Below are positions 15,201 to 23,232 of a stretch of DNA of 64,000 nt, in pieces. This DNA comes from an uncultured Christensenellaceae bacterium (GTDB taxonomy: Bacteria; Bacillota; Clostridia; Christensenellales; UBA3700): contig CAJUMY010000009.1 in NCBI GenBank assembly GCA_910587685.1, positions 1-64,000 of the forward strand. The letters are read 5' to 3'. The first letter of the stretch is position 1; each line of letters starts with the position of its first letter. The position numbers and the translations under genes were made by a program. The notes under the pieces were generated by a model. It did not search any database and was not told where the DNA came from. It worked only from the letters and a program-made list of their open reading frames with translations.

Positions 15201-16343
15201 TCATTCGACGGCGTCGTACGACCCGAGCAATCTTACGAACGGAAGCTCCTTCTTCAGTTGATACAGCATAGCTCTTACTTTTCTGTCTCGAATATTCCCT
15301 TCTATGTCGACGTAGAACCTATACGCCCATTTTTCGCTCTCCAGCGGTCTCGACTCTATCTTCGACATCGAAAGAGAATACGCCGAAAAGATATTGAGAA
15401 CGTTCGCCAAAGTACCTGAACTGTTCTCAAGCGAAAATACCAGACTCACTTTTCCGCCCGATTTCGGAACCATTAATTTATTCGATACGAGAACGAACCT
15501 CGTTGTATTCATAAGGGAATTATTGATATCCTCTGATAGCACTTTAAGAGAGTACAGCTTAGCGTTCTCTTTTGCCGATATAGCGGCTATATCGACGCGT
15601 CCGCTCTCGCTGACTTCTTTGCTCGCTACGGCGTTATTGACCGCGTTCACCATATTTAGTTCTCTCTCCACGATAAACGACGAGCACTGCATAAGCGCCT
15701 GCGGATGCGCCGTAACGCTCTTTATGCTATCTAGCGTCGCGTCCTTATTCGCCAGCAAACAGTGTCTTATGCTAAGGTCGTAGCTTTTTACGATATAGAG
15801 CCCATACTTGAGGAAGAGATCGTATACTTCTCCGACGCTTCCCGCAGTACTGTTCTCCAAAGGAAGAACGCCGAGCGTGTCGTCGTCTATAGCTTTGAAC
15901 ACGTCTTCGAAATTTTTAACGAACTTTATATATCTCTCTCCGCCTTTTTTAATAAATTCTCTTGCGGCTATCGACGAATACGCGCCTTCGATACCCTGAC
16001 ATACGAGCGTCGTAAAAGTATTGGTCTCAGGATCCGACGTCAATTCGTCTTCGTCAAGAGAAACCTTCTCATTATCGACTGCGTAAACGTACTGAAGCGC
16101 CCTTGAATTGACAAGTAGCTTCTTATATACTTCGACGACGGCTTTCGCCTCGCTCTCGGCGAGTCCTGCGGTAAGTCTTTCGAGTATTTCGTCCTCTCTC
16201 TCTTTAACGTAAACAGTCGGATTGATCGTTCCCTCGCACTTTACCTTCGCAACGTCTAACGAGCGTTTCAATCTCTCGGTCACGAGTTTAACGAGCGACG
16301 AATCTATACCGTCTATTTCCTTTCTTATTTCACTTAGTTCCAT
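15201..16343 (-). CDS. pheA: Chorismate mutase / prephenate dehydratase (P-protein)
   Basis: Converts chorismate to prephenate and then phenylpyruvate for phenylalanine. The 380 residues show an AroQ-type mutase (about 1-85, 'IRKEIDGIDSSLVKLVTERL'), a prephenate dehydratase domain (about 110-290, 'GIEGAYSSIAA', 'LPLENSTAGSV', 'ALMQC') with the essential Thr in 'NNSLMNTTRFVLVS', and a C-terminal ACT domain ('ENSSGTLANVLNIFSAYSLSMSKIESRP') for Phe inhibition. I chose the internal ATG at 16343 (MELSEIRKE), since the 27-residue upstream extension lies inside aroC and resembles no family. It overlaps the aroC end by 14 bases. Confidence 0.96.
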   Translation of the reverse strand: MELSEIRKEIDGIDSSLVKLVTERLKRSLDVAKVKCEGTINPTVYVKEREDEILERLTAGLAESEAKAVVEVYKKLLVNSRALQYVYAVDNEKVSLDEDELTSDPETNTFTTLVCQGIEGAYSSIAAREFIKKGGERYIKFVKNFEDVFKAIDDDTLGVLPLENSTAGSVGEVYDLFLKYGLYIVKSYDLSIRHCLLANKDATLDSIKSVTAHPQALMQCSSFIVERELNMVNAVNNAVASKEVSESGRVDIAAISAKENAKLYSLKVLSEDINNSLMNTTRFVLVSNKLMVPKSGGKVSLVFSLENSSGTLANVLNIFSAYSLSMSKIESRPLESEKWAYRFYVDIEGNIRDRKVRAMLYQLKKELPFVRLLGSYDAVE

Positions 16344-17427
16344 TATATCCGTAAGCCTCCAGATACATATCGCATACCGTGAGCGCGGCGACGGCTTCGA
16401 TAACCGGTATCGCTCGTATCGCAACGCAGGGATCGTGTCTTCCGTTGATAATAAGCTCCTTTTCCGTCATAGAACTGATATCTACGCTCATTTGCGGCTT
16501 ATATATCGAAGGGGTAGGCTTCATCGCTGCCGAAAAAACTATCGGCATACCGCTAGTGATACCTCCGAGAACGCCGCCGTTGTTATTCGACGACGTGATG
16601 ACTTTTCCGCCCTCTATCTTAAAACAGTCGTTCATTTCGCTTCCGCGTCCGAGAGCGTAAGAAAAACCTTTGCCGAACTCTATCCCCTTAAGCGCAGGAA
16701 TTGCGTACATTGCCGAAGCGATACGCGATTCGACGCTTCTTGCCATATATCCGCCTATGCCCGCCTTAACGCCGAATATCCCGCACTCGATGATCGCGCC
16801 TATCGAATCTCCGTCCTTAGCTATGTCACCGATGAGTTTTTCTATCCTCTCGGAATTGCCTTTCTTTATCGAAGGAAACGTCTTATTCTCTATTCTTTCT
16901 ATCACGTCGGCATTTGCGTAATCGACGAATGAATCGTCGGATATATCGCCGATATTGCGTATATGCGCCGCTATTTTCACACCGAACGAATGAAGATACA
17001 TCTTAGCCAAAGCGCCGGCGAACACCATAGGAGCAGTAAGTCTTCCCGAAAAATGTCCGCCGCCGCGAACGTCGTTATGCCCCGAAAACCTCTCGTAAGC
17101 AGTGTAATCGGCATGAGACGGTCTTACCGTGTATTCGATATTTCCGTAATCCTTTGAGCGTCTGTCCTCGTTAAGTATCCTAAACGCGATAGGACTGCCT
17201 TCGGTAACGTTATCCTTTATTCCCGAAACGACGACGGGAATATCTTTTTCCTTTCTCTTTGTAGAGAACGCCGAAGACGAAGGCGCTCTTCTCGCCATTT
17301 CGCAAAGCGCAAACTCTTCGTCGTATTTTACGCCGGCGGGAAAACCGTCGATAACGCCGCCGATCTCAGGGCCGTGAGACTCTCCCCATACCGTCATTTT
17401 AATATTTCCGTCGATAACTATGGACAT
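16330..17427 (-). CDS. aroC: Chorismate synthase
   Basis: Flavin-dependent elimination that turns EPSP into chorismate, the last common step. The 365 residues have the family signatures: 'MTVWGESHGPEIGGVIDGFP' near the start (first catalytic His), 'VRPSHADYTAYERF' and 'GGGHFSGRLTAPMVFAGALA' (second His region), plus 'GIPALKGIEFGKGF'-like segment in variant form and 'NNNGGVLGGITSGMPI'. It ends inside pheA and starts 93 bases after the aroB stop, with AAAGGAGGATATA before ATG. Fourth position in the T-box-controlled operon order aroF2-aroB-aroC-pheA. Confidence 0.97.
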   Translation of the reverse strand: MSIVIDGNIKMTVWGESHGPEIGGVIDGFPAGVKYDEEFALCEMARRAPSSSAFSTKRKEKDIPVVVSGIKDNVTEGSPIAFRILNEDRRSKDYGNIEYTVRPSHADYTAYERFSGHNDVRGGGHFSGRLTAPMVFAGALAKMYLHSFGVKIAAHIRNIGDISDDSFVDYANADVIERIENKTFPSIKKGNSERIEKLIGDIAKDGDSIGAIIECGIFGVKAGIGGYMARSVESRIASAMYAIPALKGIEFGKGFSYALGRGSEMNDCFKIEGGKVITSSNNNGGVLGGITSGMPIVFSAAMKPTPSIYKPQMSVDISSMTEKELIINGRHDPCVAIRAIPVIEAVAALTVCDMYLEAYGYNGTK

Positions 17428-17520
17428 TATATCCTCCTTTTAGCTCGTCTGCTATAAACTGTAATTAAAGCCGTCAAATCGGCGAATACCGATTATTATT
17501 CTTCTAAGAAGTGAATTATT

Positions 17521-18570
17521 TCAGCAAAATTCTTCAACGTTCTTTAACGCTATTTTCACGTCGTCAAAGCTCATCTTTCTAACAACAGGCTTTCCTATAT
17601 CCTCGATAAGTACGAAATTGATGCCGTCTCCTCTACGCTTCTTATCCCTCGCTATATATTCTAACATATCGTCCGCGGTGAAGTCCACGCTAATATCGAG
17701 CGAAAATTTTCTCAGCGCTCTTTCCAAAACGTCAAAACATTTTTTATCGAGCGATAGAATATTTTCCGACATTTTGACGGCGTATTTCATTCCGACGGCG
17801 ACCGCCTCTCCGTGCAGATACTTCGTATATCCCGAAAGAGCTTCTATGGCGTGCGCGACGGTGTGTCCGAAATTGAGTATCATTCTTTTTCCGCTTTCGA
17901 ATTCGTCCTCCTCGACGACGCCCGCCTTTACTCCGAGCGTCTTTTCAATGACGTCCTCGACGTTATATCCGTCCGAAATGATATCTTCGAGTATCGAACC
18001 GTTCTTTATAAAACCGCATTTTATTACTTCCGCCATACCCGAATCCGTCTCCCTCTTCGGAAGCGTAGTTAGATAAGAAGTATCTATGAGCACCGCCTCG
18101 GGTTGAGTTATGACGCCTATCAGGTTCTTTCCGTACTTTGTATCGAATCCCGACTTTCCTCCGACGGACGAATCGACCATTGCAAGAAGCGTCGTCGGCA
18201 TCTGTACGACTCTAACGCCTCTGAGATACGTCGCTCCCGCAAACGCCGTCATGTCTCCTACTACTCCGCCGCCGAACGCGACTATAACGTCGCTCTTAGT
18301 AACGCCTATCCTGTTAAACTCCGAGTACATATAAAGAACGGTATCTATATTCTTATTCTCCTCGCCCGCGTTCACTAAAATAAATTGCGCCGCTATACCC
18401 ATATCGTTGCACCTATCGCGAATACTCGAAAGCCACAGCTTGGCGACGTTGCTATCCGTCACGAACACGAATTTGTCCGCTCTTATATCCTTCAATCTTT
18501 CTATGGCGTCTTTTTCTATTATTATATCGTATTTTCCCGTCTTGGTAGTTACGCCGATAACTCTGCTCAT
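17521..18570 (-). CDS. aroB: 3-dehydroquinate synthase
   Basis: Cyclises DAHP to 3-dehydroquinate using NAD and a divalent metal. The 349 residues include the NAD-binding 'VTDSNVAKLW' and 'FGGGVVGDMTAFAGATYLRGV', 'TTLLAMVDSSVGGKSGFD', 'GKNLIG' and metal ligands in 'GFIKNGS', 'ILNFGHTVAHAIEALSGYTK' and 'LHGEAVAVGMKYA'. Length is normal. It begins four bases after the aroF2 stop, so the first two pathway steps are cotranslated. No fused domains. Confidence 0.96.
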   Translation of the reverse strand: MSRVIGVTTKTGKYDIIIEKDAIERLKDIRADKFVFVTDSNVAKLWLSSIRDRCNDMGIAAQFILVNAGEENKNIDTVLYMYSEFNRIGVTKSDVIVAFGGGVVGDMTAFAGATYLRGVRVVQMPTTLLAMVDSSVGGKSGFDTKYGKNLIGVITQPEAVLIDTSYLTTLPKRETDSGMAEVIKCGFIKNGSILEDIISDGYNVEDVIEKTLGVKAGVVEEDEFESGKRMILNFGHTVAHAIEALSGYTKYLHGEAVAVGMKYAVKMSENILSLDKKCFDVLERALRKFSLDISVDFTADDMLEYIARDKKRRGDGINFVLIEDIGKPVVRKMSFDDVKIALKNVEEFC

Positions 18571-18574
18571 TTCA

Positions 18575-19591
18575 TCATATCTCCCTGTCGACAGCCTCTG
18601 CGACGCGTCTCAGTCTTAGAATAAGCTCCTTAAAATCGTCGGGAAGGATCGACTGTGAACCGTCGCAAAGCGCCTTCTTAGGTTCGGGATGGACCTCTAT
18701 GATCAGTCCGTCGGCGCCTGCCGCTATCGCCGCCTTACTCATTGGCTCGACAAGCGACGCGACTCCCGTAGCATGCGACGGATCGACTATTACGGGCAAA
18801 TGCGAAAGCTGCTTCAATACCGGAATAGCGCTAAGATCGAGCGTATTCCTTGTATACGTCTCCATCGTCCTTATTCCCCTCTCGCATAGCATTACTTTAT
18901 CGTTTCCGCCGCTCATGATATACTCGGCGCTCATCAAAAACTCTTCTATGGTATTAGCAAATCCGCGTTTTAACAAAATCGGTTTGTCAACTTTTCCCAG
19001 CGCCTTAAGCAGTTCGAAATTCTGCATATTTCTCGCGCCGACCTGTATTATATCTATCTTCTCCATGAACTCATCGAGATATTCGATATTGGTGATCTCG
19101 CTTATCACGGGCATACCGTATTTTTTACGGGCGTAATCGAGCATCTCAAGTCCCTCTTCTCCGAGACCTTGGAAAGAATACGGAGACGTTCTCGGCTTGA
19201 ACGCGCCGCCTCTCATGATCGAAGCTCCGTAGCCCTTAAGAGTACTGCCGAGAGCGTCGAGATATTCGTAGTTCTCGATAGAACACGGTCCTGCCATAAC
19301 GACTATTTTTTTATCGCCTATCTTAACGCCGCCGACGTCTATTACGGTATTGTCGGGATGAAACTTTCTGTTCGCCTTTTTATACGGTTCCTGAACTCTC
19401 ATTACCTTTTCGACTATATCGTCCTGTCTCAGCGAATCGATATCTATCTTATAAGTATCGCCGACCAGTCCGTATACCGTCGAGAGCGTTCCCGCTATAG
19501 GACAAACTTTTACGTTCCTCGACTCTTCGAGATGATTCTTAAAATCTTCCGCCTGCTTTTTCGTGATTCCGTTCTTAAGTACAATGATCAT
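18575..19591 (-). CDS. aroF: 3-deoxy-7-phosphoheptulonate (DAHP) synthase, type I-beta, isozyme 2
   Basis: Second copy of the first shikimate enzyme, 338 residues, same architecture as isozyme 1: ferredoxin-like N-domain (about 1-65) and a barrel with 'MAGPCSIENYE', 'FKPRTSPYSFQG', 'QVGARNMQNFELL', 'LLKRGF' and 'VDPSHATGVASL'. The true start is the internal ATG at 19591 ('MIIVLKNG'), with AAAGGAG eleven bases upstream; the open frame upstream lies in the T-box terminator region. It heads the operon aroF2-aroB-aroC-pheA-aroA-aroEK. Control by T-box, unlike isozyme 1, suggests the isozymes answer to different signals. Confidence 0.96.
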   Translation of the reverse strand: MIIVLKNGITKKQAEDFKNHLEESRNVKVCPIAGTLSTVYGLVGDTYKIDIDSLRQDDIVEKVMRVQEPYKKANRKFHPDNTVIDVGGVKIGDKKIVVMAGPCSIENYEYLDALGSTLKGYGASIMRGGAFKPRTSPYSFQGLGEEGLEMLDYARKKYGMPVISEITNIEYLDEFMEKIDIIQVGARNMQNFELLKALGKVDKPILLKRGFANTIEEFLMSAEYIMSGGNDKVMLCERGIRTMETYTRNTLDLSAIPVLKQLSHLPVIVDPSHATGVASLVEPMSKAAIAAGADGLIIEVHPEPKKALCDGSQSILPDDFKELILRLRRVAEAVDREI

Positions 19592-19640
19592 AGTAACAAA
19601 CTCTCCTTTGACTGTAAATTTCAAGATAACGTCGCGGTAT

Positions 19641-19905
19641 AAAAAAATACTCCTCTCCCCAAATGGGACGAAGAGTATAACTTTCCGTGAAACCAACCCA
19701 TATTCGTATCGCAATGCGAAACGCGCTTTTGAGACGCAAACTACGCCTTTATCCTGTAACGGGGACGACCGTCCGAACCTACTGTTATTTCAGCTCGGCG
19801 CTCACGAGGGAACTTCGACACCTATTCTCCAAACGCGCTTCCAGTCCAAGACGCGTATTCCCTGCTGAAGAAACCGATATTTACTTTCCTCGCTCAACGC
19901 TTTAC
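19641..19905 (-). ncRNA. T-box leader upstream of aroF2, probable Phe specificity
   Basis: Between a consensus promoter and aroF2 the minus strand carries the T-box sequence GGGTTGGTTTCACGG (19686-19700), containing UGGU for pairing with the tRNA 3' end, and a terminator with seven Us (19641-19678). ATGGG just before the T-box can pair with CCCAT of the terminator 5' arm, the expected antiterminator. Stem I is visible (GCGAGG near 19895 with CCTCGTGAGC), with AGTA on the 5' side of the specifier loop and GAAGTTC on the 3' side. Reading TTC (19810-19812) as specifier gives Phe; GTT (Val) is the alternative by strict spacing. The U of UGGU matches an A73 tRNA such as tRNA-Phe or tRNA-Tyr. Confidence 0.88.
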
Positions 19906-19911
19906 GTTAAG

Positions 19912-19940
19912 ATTATACAACACTCTAAATGCCTTGTCAA
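19912..19940 (-). promoter_or_regulatory. Consensus promoter of the T-box/aroF2 operon
   Basis: TTGACA at 19935-19940 and TATAAT at 19912-19917 on the minus strand with a 17-base spacer. Transcription would start near 19905. Confidence 0.92.
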
Positions 19941-19992
19941 TAAGCTGATAAAAAATTTTTATAAAGAATCTGCGTTAAACTGACAGAACCTA

Positions 19993-20250
19993 TTATTTGT
20001 CGTAATTCAATTCCTCTCTCAGCTTCTCCATTTCCGTCTCCGAGTACGATAACATTTCGTCGGGCGTCGTTCCGAAATACGAGCATATTCTCATGAGCGT
20101 GACGAGGTCTGGTTCGCATATTCCCTTGCACCACCTGCTCACCGTCTGCTGAGTAGTGTAAAGATATTTTGCCAACATTTCTTGCGTCACGTTATTCTCT
20201 CTCATTGCGATCCTTAACATTTCGCCGAATCCGCTTCTTAACTTATCCAT
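19993..20250 (-). CDS. Small Xre-family helix-turn-helix regulator
   Basis: An 85-residue protein made almost wholly of an HTH_3 domain: 'MLRIAMRENNVTQEMLAKYLYTTQQ' in part, then 'VSRWCKGICEPDLVTLMRICSYFGTTPDEML'. The recognition helix follows the usual Gln-rich 'TTQQTVSRW' pattern. No sensor domain; the C-terminus is a short charged tail. Start ATG has AGGAG twelve bases upstream. It stands alone on the minus strand between the aro T-box promoter and a divergent lipoprotein gene. Targets are unknown; the dyad at 20300-20323 upstream could be an autoregulatory site. Confidence 0.85.
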   Translation of the reverse strand: MDKLRSGFGEMLRIAMRENNVTQEMLAKYLYTTQQTVSRWCKGICEPDLVTLMRICSYFGTTPDEMLSYSETEMEKLREELNYDK

Positions 20251-20564
20251 CTATACGCAATACTCCTCGCGATTCCTTGAGATGATTATATCCAAATTTC
20301 GTGTCTCATTATTTAGATACACGTTTTTAGTGTAATTATGCAATCTTGTAAAAATTTATGTGAGTATATATAACGATAAACCTTGTTTCATACGTTAAAT
20401 CTATCATTAATCATAATTTCAAAATCGCCGAAAAGTATATTGATATAGAACTATAAGAGTGACATTGTCCGTTTAATTACATTAAAAACCGTATTCGTGT
20501 AATTTCATTTTCAAAACATCGTTTGAATTTTTACATTTTTATTCCAAATTATGCGTTTACGGCA
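20251..20564. other. AT-rich gap with a CGTGT/ACACG dyad
   Basis: No gene seen. A dyad CGTGT (20300-20304) with ACACG (20319-20323), followed by another GTGT, lies 50-80 bases upstream of the regulator start and could be an operator. The remainder is featureless AT-rich sequence. Confidence 0.4.
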
Positions 20565-20594
20565 TTGACAATCTCATAAAACGAATAGTATAAT
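20565..20594 (+). promoter_or_regulatory. Promoter of the small lipoprotein gene
   Basis: TTGACA at 20565-20570 and TATAAT at 20589-20594 with an 18-base spacer; the ATG follows 36 bases later with a strong GGAGGAA ribosome site. Confidence 0.9.
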
Positions 20595-20629
20595 ATAACT
20601 ACAATACTAACTTTCTTGGAGGAAGAAAA

Positions 20630-21061
20630 ATGAAAAAATTGGCAAAATCTTTAGCAATCGTTATGCTCATCGTTATGAGCCTTGCGCTTCTCGTTTCCTG
20701 CGGACCGAACAGCGATCCCGATAAGGCGCTCGCTTCGTTAAAGAAAAACGAATTCGTTGCAGGAAAAGCAACCGACGCTTTTTCCCTCGGCGTTGTACAG
20801 GTTGCGATCGGCGCAGATAACGGCGACATCACCGCTATCGTTAGCGGCTCGAAAGTAGCAAAAGACGACGAAAACAATACGAAAAGCGATAGCATCACCA
20901 TCATCTATTTCAAAGACGGCAAGACCGCTAACAATCTTTGGACTAAGATCGAAGAGTACGCTAACGAGAAGAACGAAGACAAGGAGTCTGACTGGGTTAT
21001 TAAGAAGTCCGGCGCTATGGTTTACTTCGGCACTAAGGGCGGAGTAAAAGCTGCCGCTTAA
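20630..21061 (+). CDS. Small putative lipoprotein of unknown function
   Basis: 143 residues: basic start 'MKKLAKSLAIVMLI', hydrophobic core, lipobox 'LLVSCG' (Cys about 23), then a compact soluble domain of about 115 residues. The mature part is acidic/polar with a beta-strand pattern ('AFSLGVVQVAIGADNGDITA', 'SITIIYFKDGKTANNLWTKI') and a low-complexity KDDENNTKSDS loop. The alternation resembles small extracytoplasmic domains such as DUF4358-like or SHOCT-free lipoproteins, but I do not recognise the family. Monocistronic, with near-consensus promoter, strong ribosome site and a strong terminator, so probably well expressed. Confidence 0.88.
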   Translation: MKKLAKSLAIVMLIVMSLALLVSCGPNSDPDKALASLKKNEFVAGKATDAFSLGVVQVAIGADNGDITAIVSGSKVAKDDENNTKSDSITIIYFKDGKTANNLWTKIEEYANEKNEDKESDWVIKKSGAMVYFGTKGGVKAAA

Positions 21062-21096
21062 TTGCGACTTTAGATAAATTGATTTTTTCATGAAAT

Positions 21097-21134
21097 AAAA
21101 GAACTTCGGTATAAACTCCGAAGTTCTTTTATTT
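21097..21134 (+). terminator. Strong terminator after the small lipoprotein
   Basis: Perfect 13-bp stem AAAAGAACTTCGG / CCGAAGTTCTTTT with an eight-base loop, followed by further T-rich sequence. The A/T tracts on both sides allow it to serve the converging aroQ transcript as well. Confidence 0.9.
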
Positions 21135-21244
21135 TAATCTTTATTCCTAAACTCTAGAAACTATGTTTGATCGATATATTGATTTATAAAAATGCAAAAT
21201 CGCCTAGCTTTTCAAAATAATATATCAAGTTAAAAAACCGATTT

Positions 21245-21670
21245 CTATAAATTCCGAACGATATATTCTATAGCTTTCGTATAGCTATCCTTGCCGAATC
21301 CTATGAACGACGCTACGCAGACGTCTTTGATAACGGACGTTCTTCTCCACTCCTCTCTCTTTGAAATATCGCTGATGTGAACCTCTACAACGGGAACTTC
21401 TGCGCACTCTATCGCGTCTCTTATAGCGTAACTGTAATGCGTGTACGCTCCTGCGTTTATCGCTACGGCATCAAAGCCTTTTTCGTGCAGCTTATCTATG
21501 ATAGCGCCCTCGTACGCGCTCTGAAAAAACGATACTTCGACGCCGAGCTTAGCTGAAAACTCTGCGACGTAGCCCTCCAGTTCGCTAAGAGTAAACGAGC
21601 CGTACTGCGCTTTATCCCTTTTTCCGAGCATATCGAGATTAGGTCCGTTGATAACGAGTATTTTTTTCAT
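21245..21670 (-). CDS. aroQ: 3-dehydroquinate dehydratase, type II
   Basis: Third shikimate step, dehydroquinate to dehydroshikimate. The 141 residues are typical of the small dodecameric type II enzyme: 'ILVINGPNLDMLGKRDKAQYG' region with catalytic Tyr, 'FFQSAYEGAIIDKLHE', 'INAGAYTHYSYAIRDAI' with the active-site Asn and His-region, and 'VEVHISDISKREEWRRTSVI'. AAGGAG lies seven bases before the ATG. It stands outside the main aro operon with its own transcript and completes the pathway in this window, since no type I aroD is present. Confidence 0.96.
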   Translation of the reverse strand: MKKILVINGPNLDMLGKRDKAQYGSFTLSELEGYVAEFSAKLGVEVSFFQSAYEGAIIDKLHEKGFDAVAINAGAYTHYSYAIRDAIECAEVPVVEVHISDISKREEWRRTSVIKDVCVASFIGFGKDSYTKAIEYIVRNL

Positions 21671-21934
21671 ATATAAGCTCCTTTTTTAACGTCGTACGAT
21701 AGCGGCTTCCTGTTTTTGCATTTATCTTTACAAAACAATAAACATAGTCCTATCCGCCGCATATATTTAGTATACTATAAATCCCGATATGCGATTTTGT
21801 CAAGAAATTATGCAAATATTACGCCGATTAGCTTAAATTACCATAAAATAATTGAACGATAAAGTTGCTTATCTTTTACAATGTATATTATAATAATATA
21901 ATCTTAACGTTATATCGTGTCGAAAGAGGTCGTT

Positions 21935-22813
21935 ATGCTCAATAAAAGAGAACTGACATTATTAAGAGGATTACGCGACGGATTGCCGATAGCTCTCGGC
22001 TATCTATCCGTTTCTTTTACCTTCGGCATAATAGCTATAGCCAACGACGCGCCTGTCTGGGCTCCGATATTGACTTCGCTCACCAATTTTACGGGAACGG
22101 GACAATTCGTCGGAATGGATATGCTCTATAACGGAAGCGCCCTTTTCGAAATAGCCGTTACGATGGCTATCATCAGCGCAAGATATATCCTTCTCTCTCT
22201 TTCGCTGTCTCAGAAACTGCCCGATAAAACCAACACTCTAAAGCGATTCATAATCGCGTTCGGAATAACGGACGAAGTCTTTGCCGTCGCAATAAATAAG
22301 CGAGAACAAATCAACTTCAAATACCTTGTCGGTCTTATGTTCGGCTCGTTTTCGGGCTGGGTCGGCGGCACGTGTATAGGAGCGTTAGCAGGCAAGATAA
22401 TTCCCGATTCTCTGCTCTCTGCAATGGGCATAGCCATATATGCAATGTTCATGGCAATAATAGTTCCTCCAGCAAAAGGTTCGAGACCTATTCTAATCAC
22501 CGTGATACTATCTGCGGCGATTAGCTCTTTTCTCTACATATTCAAGACGTTCAGAGACAACAGTTTCTATCTCATACTCATCGGCGGCGTAGGCGCCGCG
22601 ATCGTCACGACCGTTCTATTCCCGATACAGGACGCAAAAGACGGATCCAATACGATGGGAAGCTCTGCGGATGATAAAAATATCGCGGAAATATATTCGC
22701 AAAACGCAAGCGACGTCTCTTTCTCTTCATACGAAATAGCTTCAAATCTCTCGAAAACGAGCGAGATAACAGCCGAAAGCGACGACGGTAAAAACGAGGA
22801 GGAAAAGCTATGA
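21935..22813 (+). CDS. azlC: AzlC family branched-chain amino acid exporter, large subunit
   Basis: Integral membrane protein of the AzlC/BrnF family, which with AzlD exports branched-chain amino acids. 'GLRDGLPIALGYLSVSFTFGI', 'FTGTGQFVGMDML' and 'GITDEVFAVA' are family hallmarks, within several predicted membrane segments up to about residue 230. I place the start at 21935 (ATG with AAAGAGG five bases upstream) rather than the GTG at 21917. Unusual is a 55-residue Ser/Glu-rich hydrophilic tail with no obvious motif. It overlaps azlD by four bases (ATGA). Confidence 0.93.
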   Translation: MLNKRELTLLRGLRDGLPIALGYLSVSFTFGIIAIANDAPVWAPILTSLTNFTGTGQFVGMDMLYNGSALFEIAVTMAIISARYILLSLSLSQKLPDKTNTLKRFIIAFGITDEVFAVAINKREQINFKYLVGLMFGSFSGWVGGTCIGALAGKIIPDSLLSAMGIAIYAMFMAIIVPPAKGSRPILITVILSAAISSFLYIFKTFRDNSFYLILIGGVGAAIVTTVLFPIQDAKDGSNTMGSSADDKNIAEIYSQNASDVSFSSYEIASNLSKTSEITAESDDGKNEEEKL

Positions 22814-23127
22814 CCACAGAGCGTATTCTCCTAGTTATAACGATAATGGCGAGCATTACCTATATATGCCGTATGTTACCGATAGTATTCATAAGGCGGA
22901 AAATAAAGAATAAATATTTTCGTTCGTTCCTCATATATCTGCCTTACGGCGTTATGGCGGCTATGGTGTTCCCTAAGATATTTTTCTCAACGGCGAGCAT
23001 CTATTCGGGAATACTCGGAGCAATAGTAGCCTTCATATTAGCGTACAAAAAAAGAGGACTCCTTGTAGTAGCCCTGTCGTCGATATTGACGGTCGCTCTT
23101 GCAGAATGGATAATATCGCTGATATAA
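22810..23127 (+). CDS. azlD: AzlD family branched-chain amino acid exporter, small subunit
   Basis: 105-residue hydrophobic protein with about four membrane segments; 'YICRMLPIVFIRRKIKNKYFRSFLIYLPYGVMAAM' in sequence is the diagnostic AzlD/BrnE pattern (Arg-Pro-Phe/Leu motif and the second 'LPYGVMAAM'). Partner of the upstream AzlC by ATGA overlap. Export of branched-chain amino acids fits the biosynthetic ilv/leu genes elsewhere in the window. Confidence 0.94.
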   Translation: MTTERILLVITIMASITYICRMLPIVFIRRKIKNKYFRSFLIYLPYGVMAAMVFPKIFFSTASIYSGILGAIVAFILAYKKRGLLVVALSSILTVALAEWIISLI

Positions 23128-23232
23128 AAGCGATATATCTAATAGATCTATAGCCATTAAAGAAACGCAAAAAATAACCGTATCTTAACGGAATTTCCCG
23201 TTTATGCGGCGTAAAACGATTCGGAGAAAAGT

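Noticed and set aside
16344..16424. Longer N-terminus for the P-protein
   Set aside because: The extra 27 residues read through aroC in another frame and match no chorismate mutase; the ATG at 16343 begins directly at the family start.
23128..23232. Fluoride riboswitch before the ClC gene
   Set aside because: The conserved GGNGAUGG-type core was not found; the protein also has ordinary chloride-type signatures.
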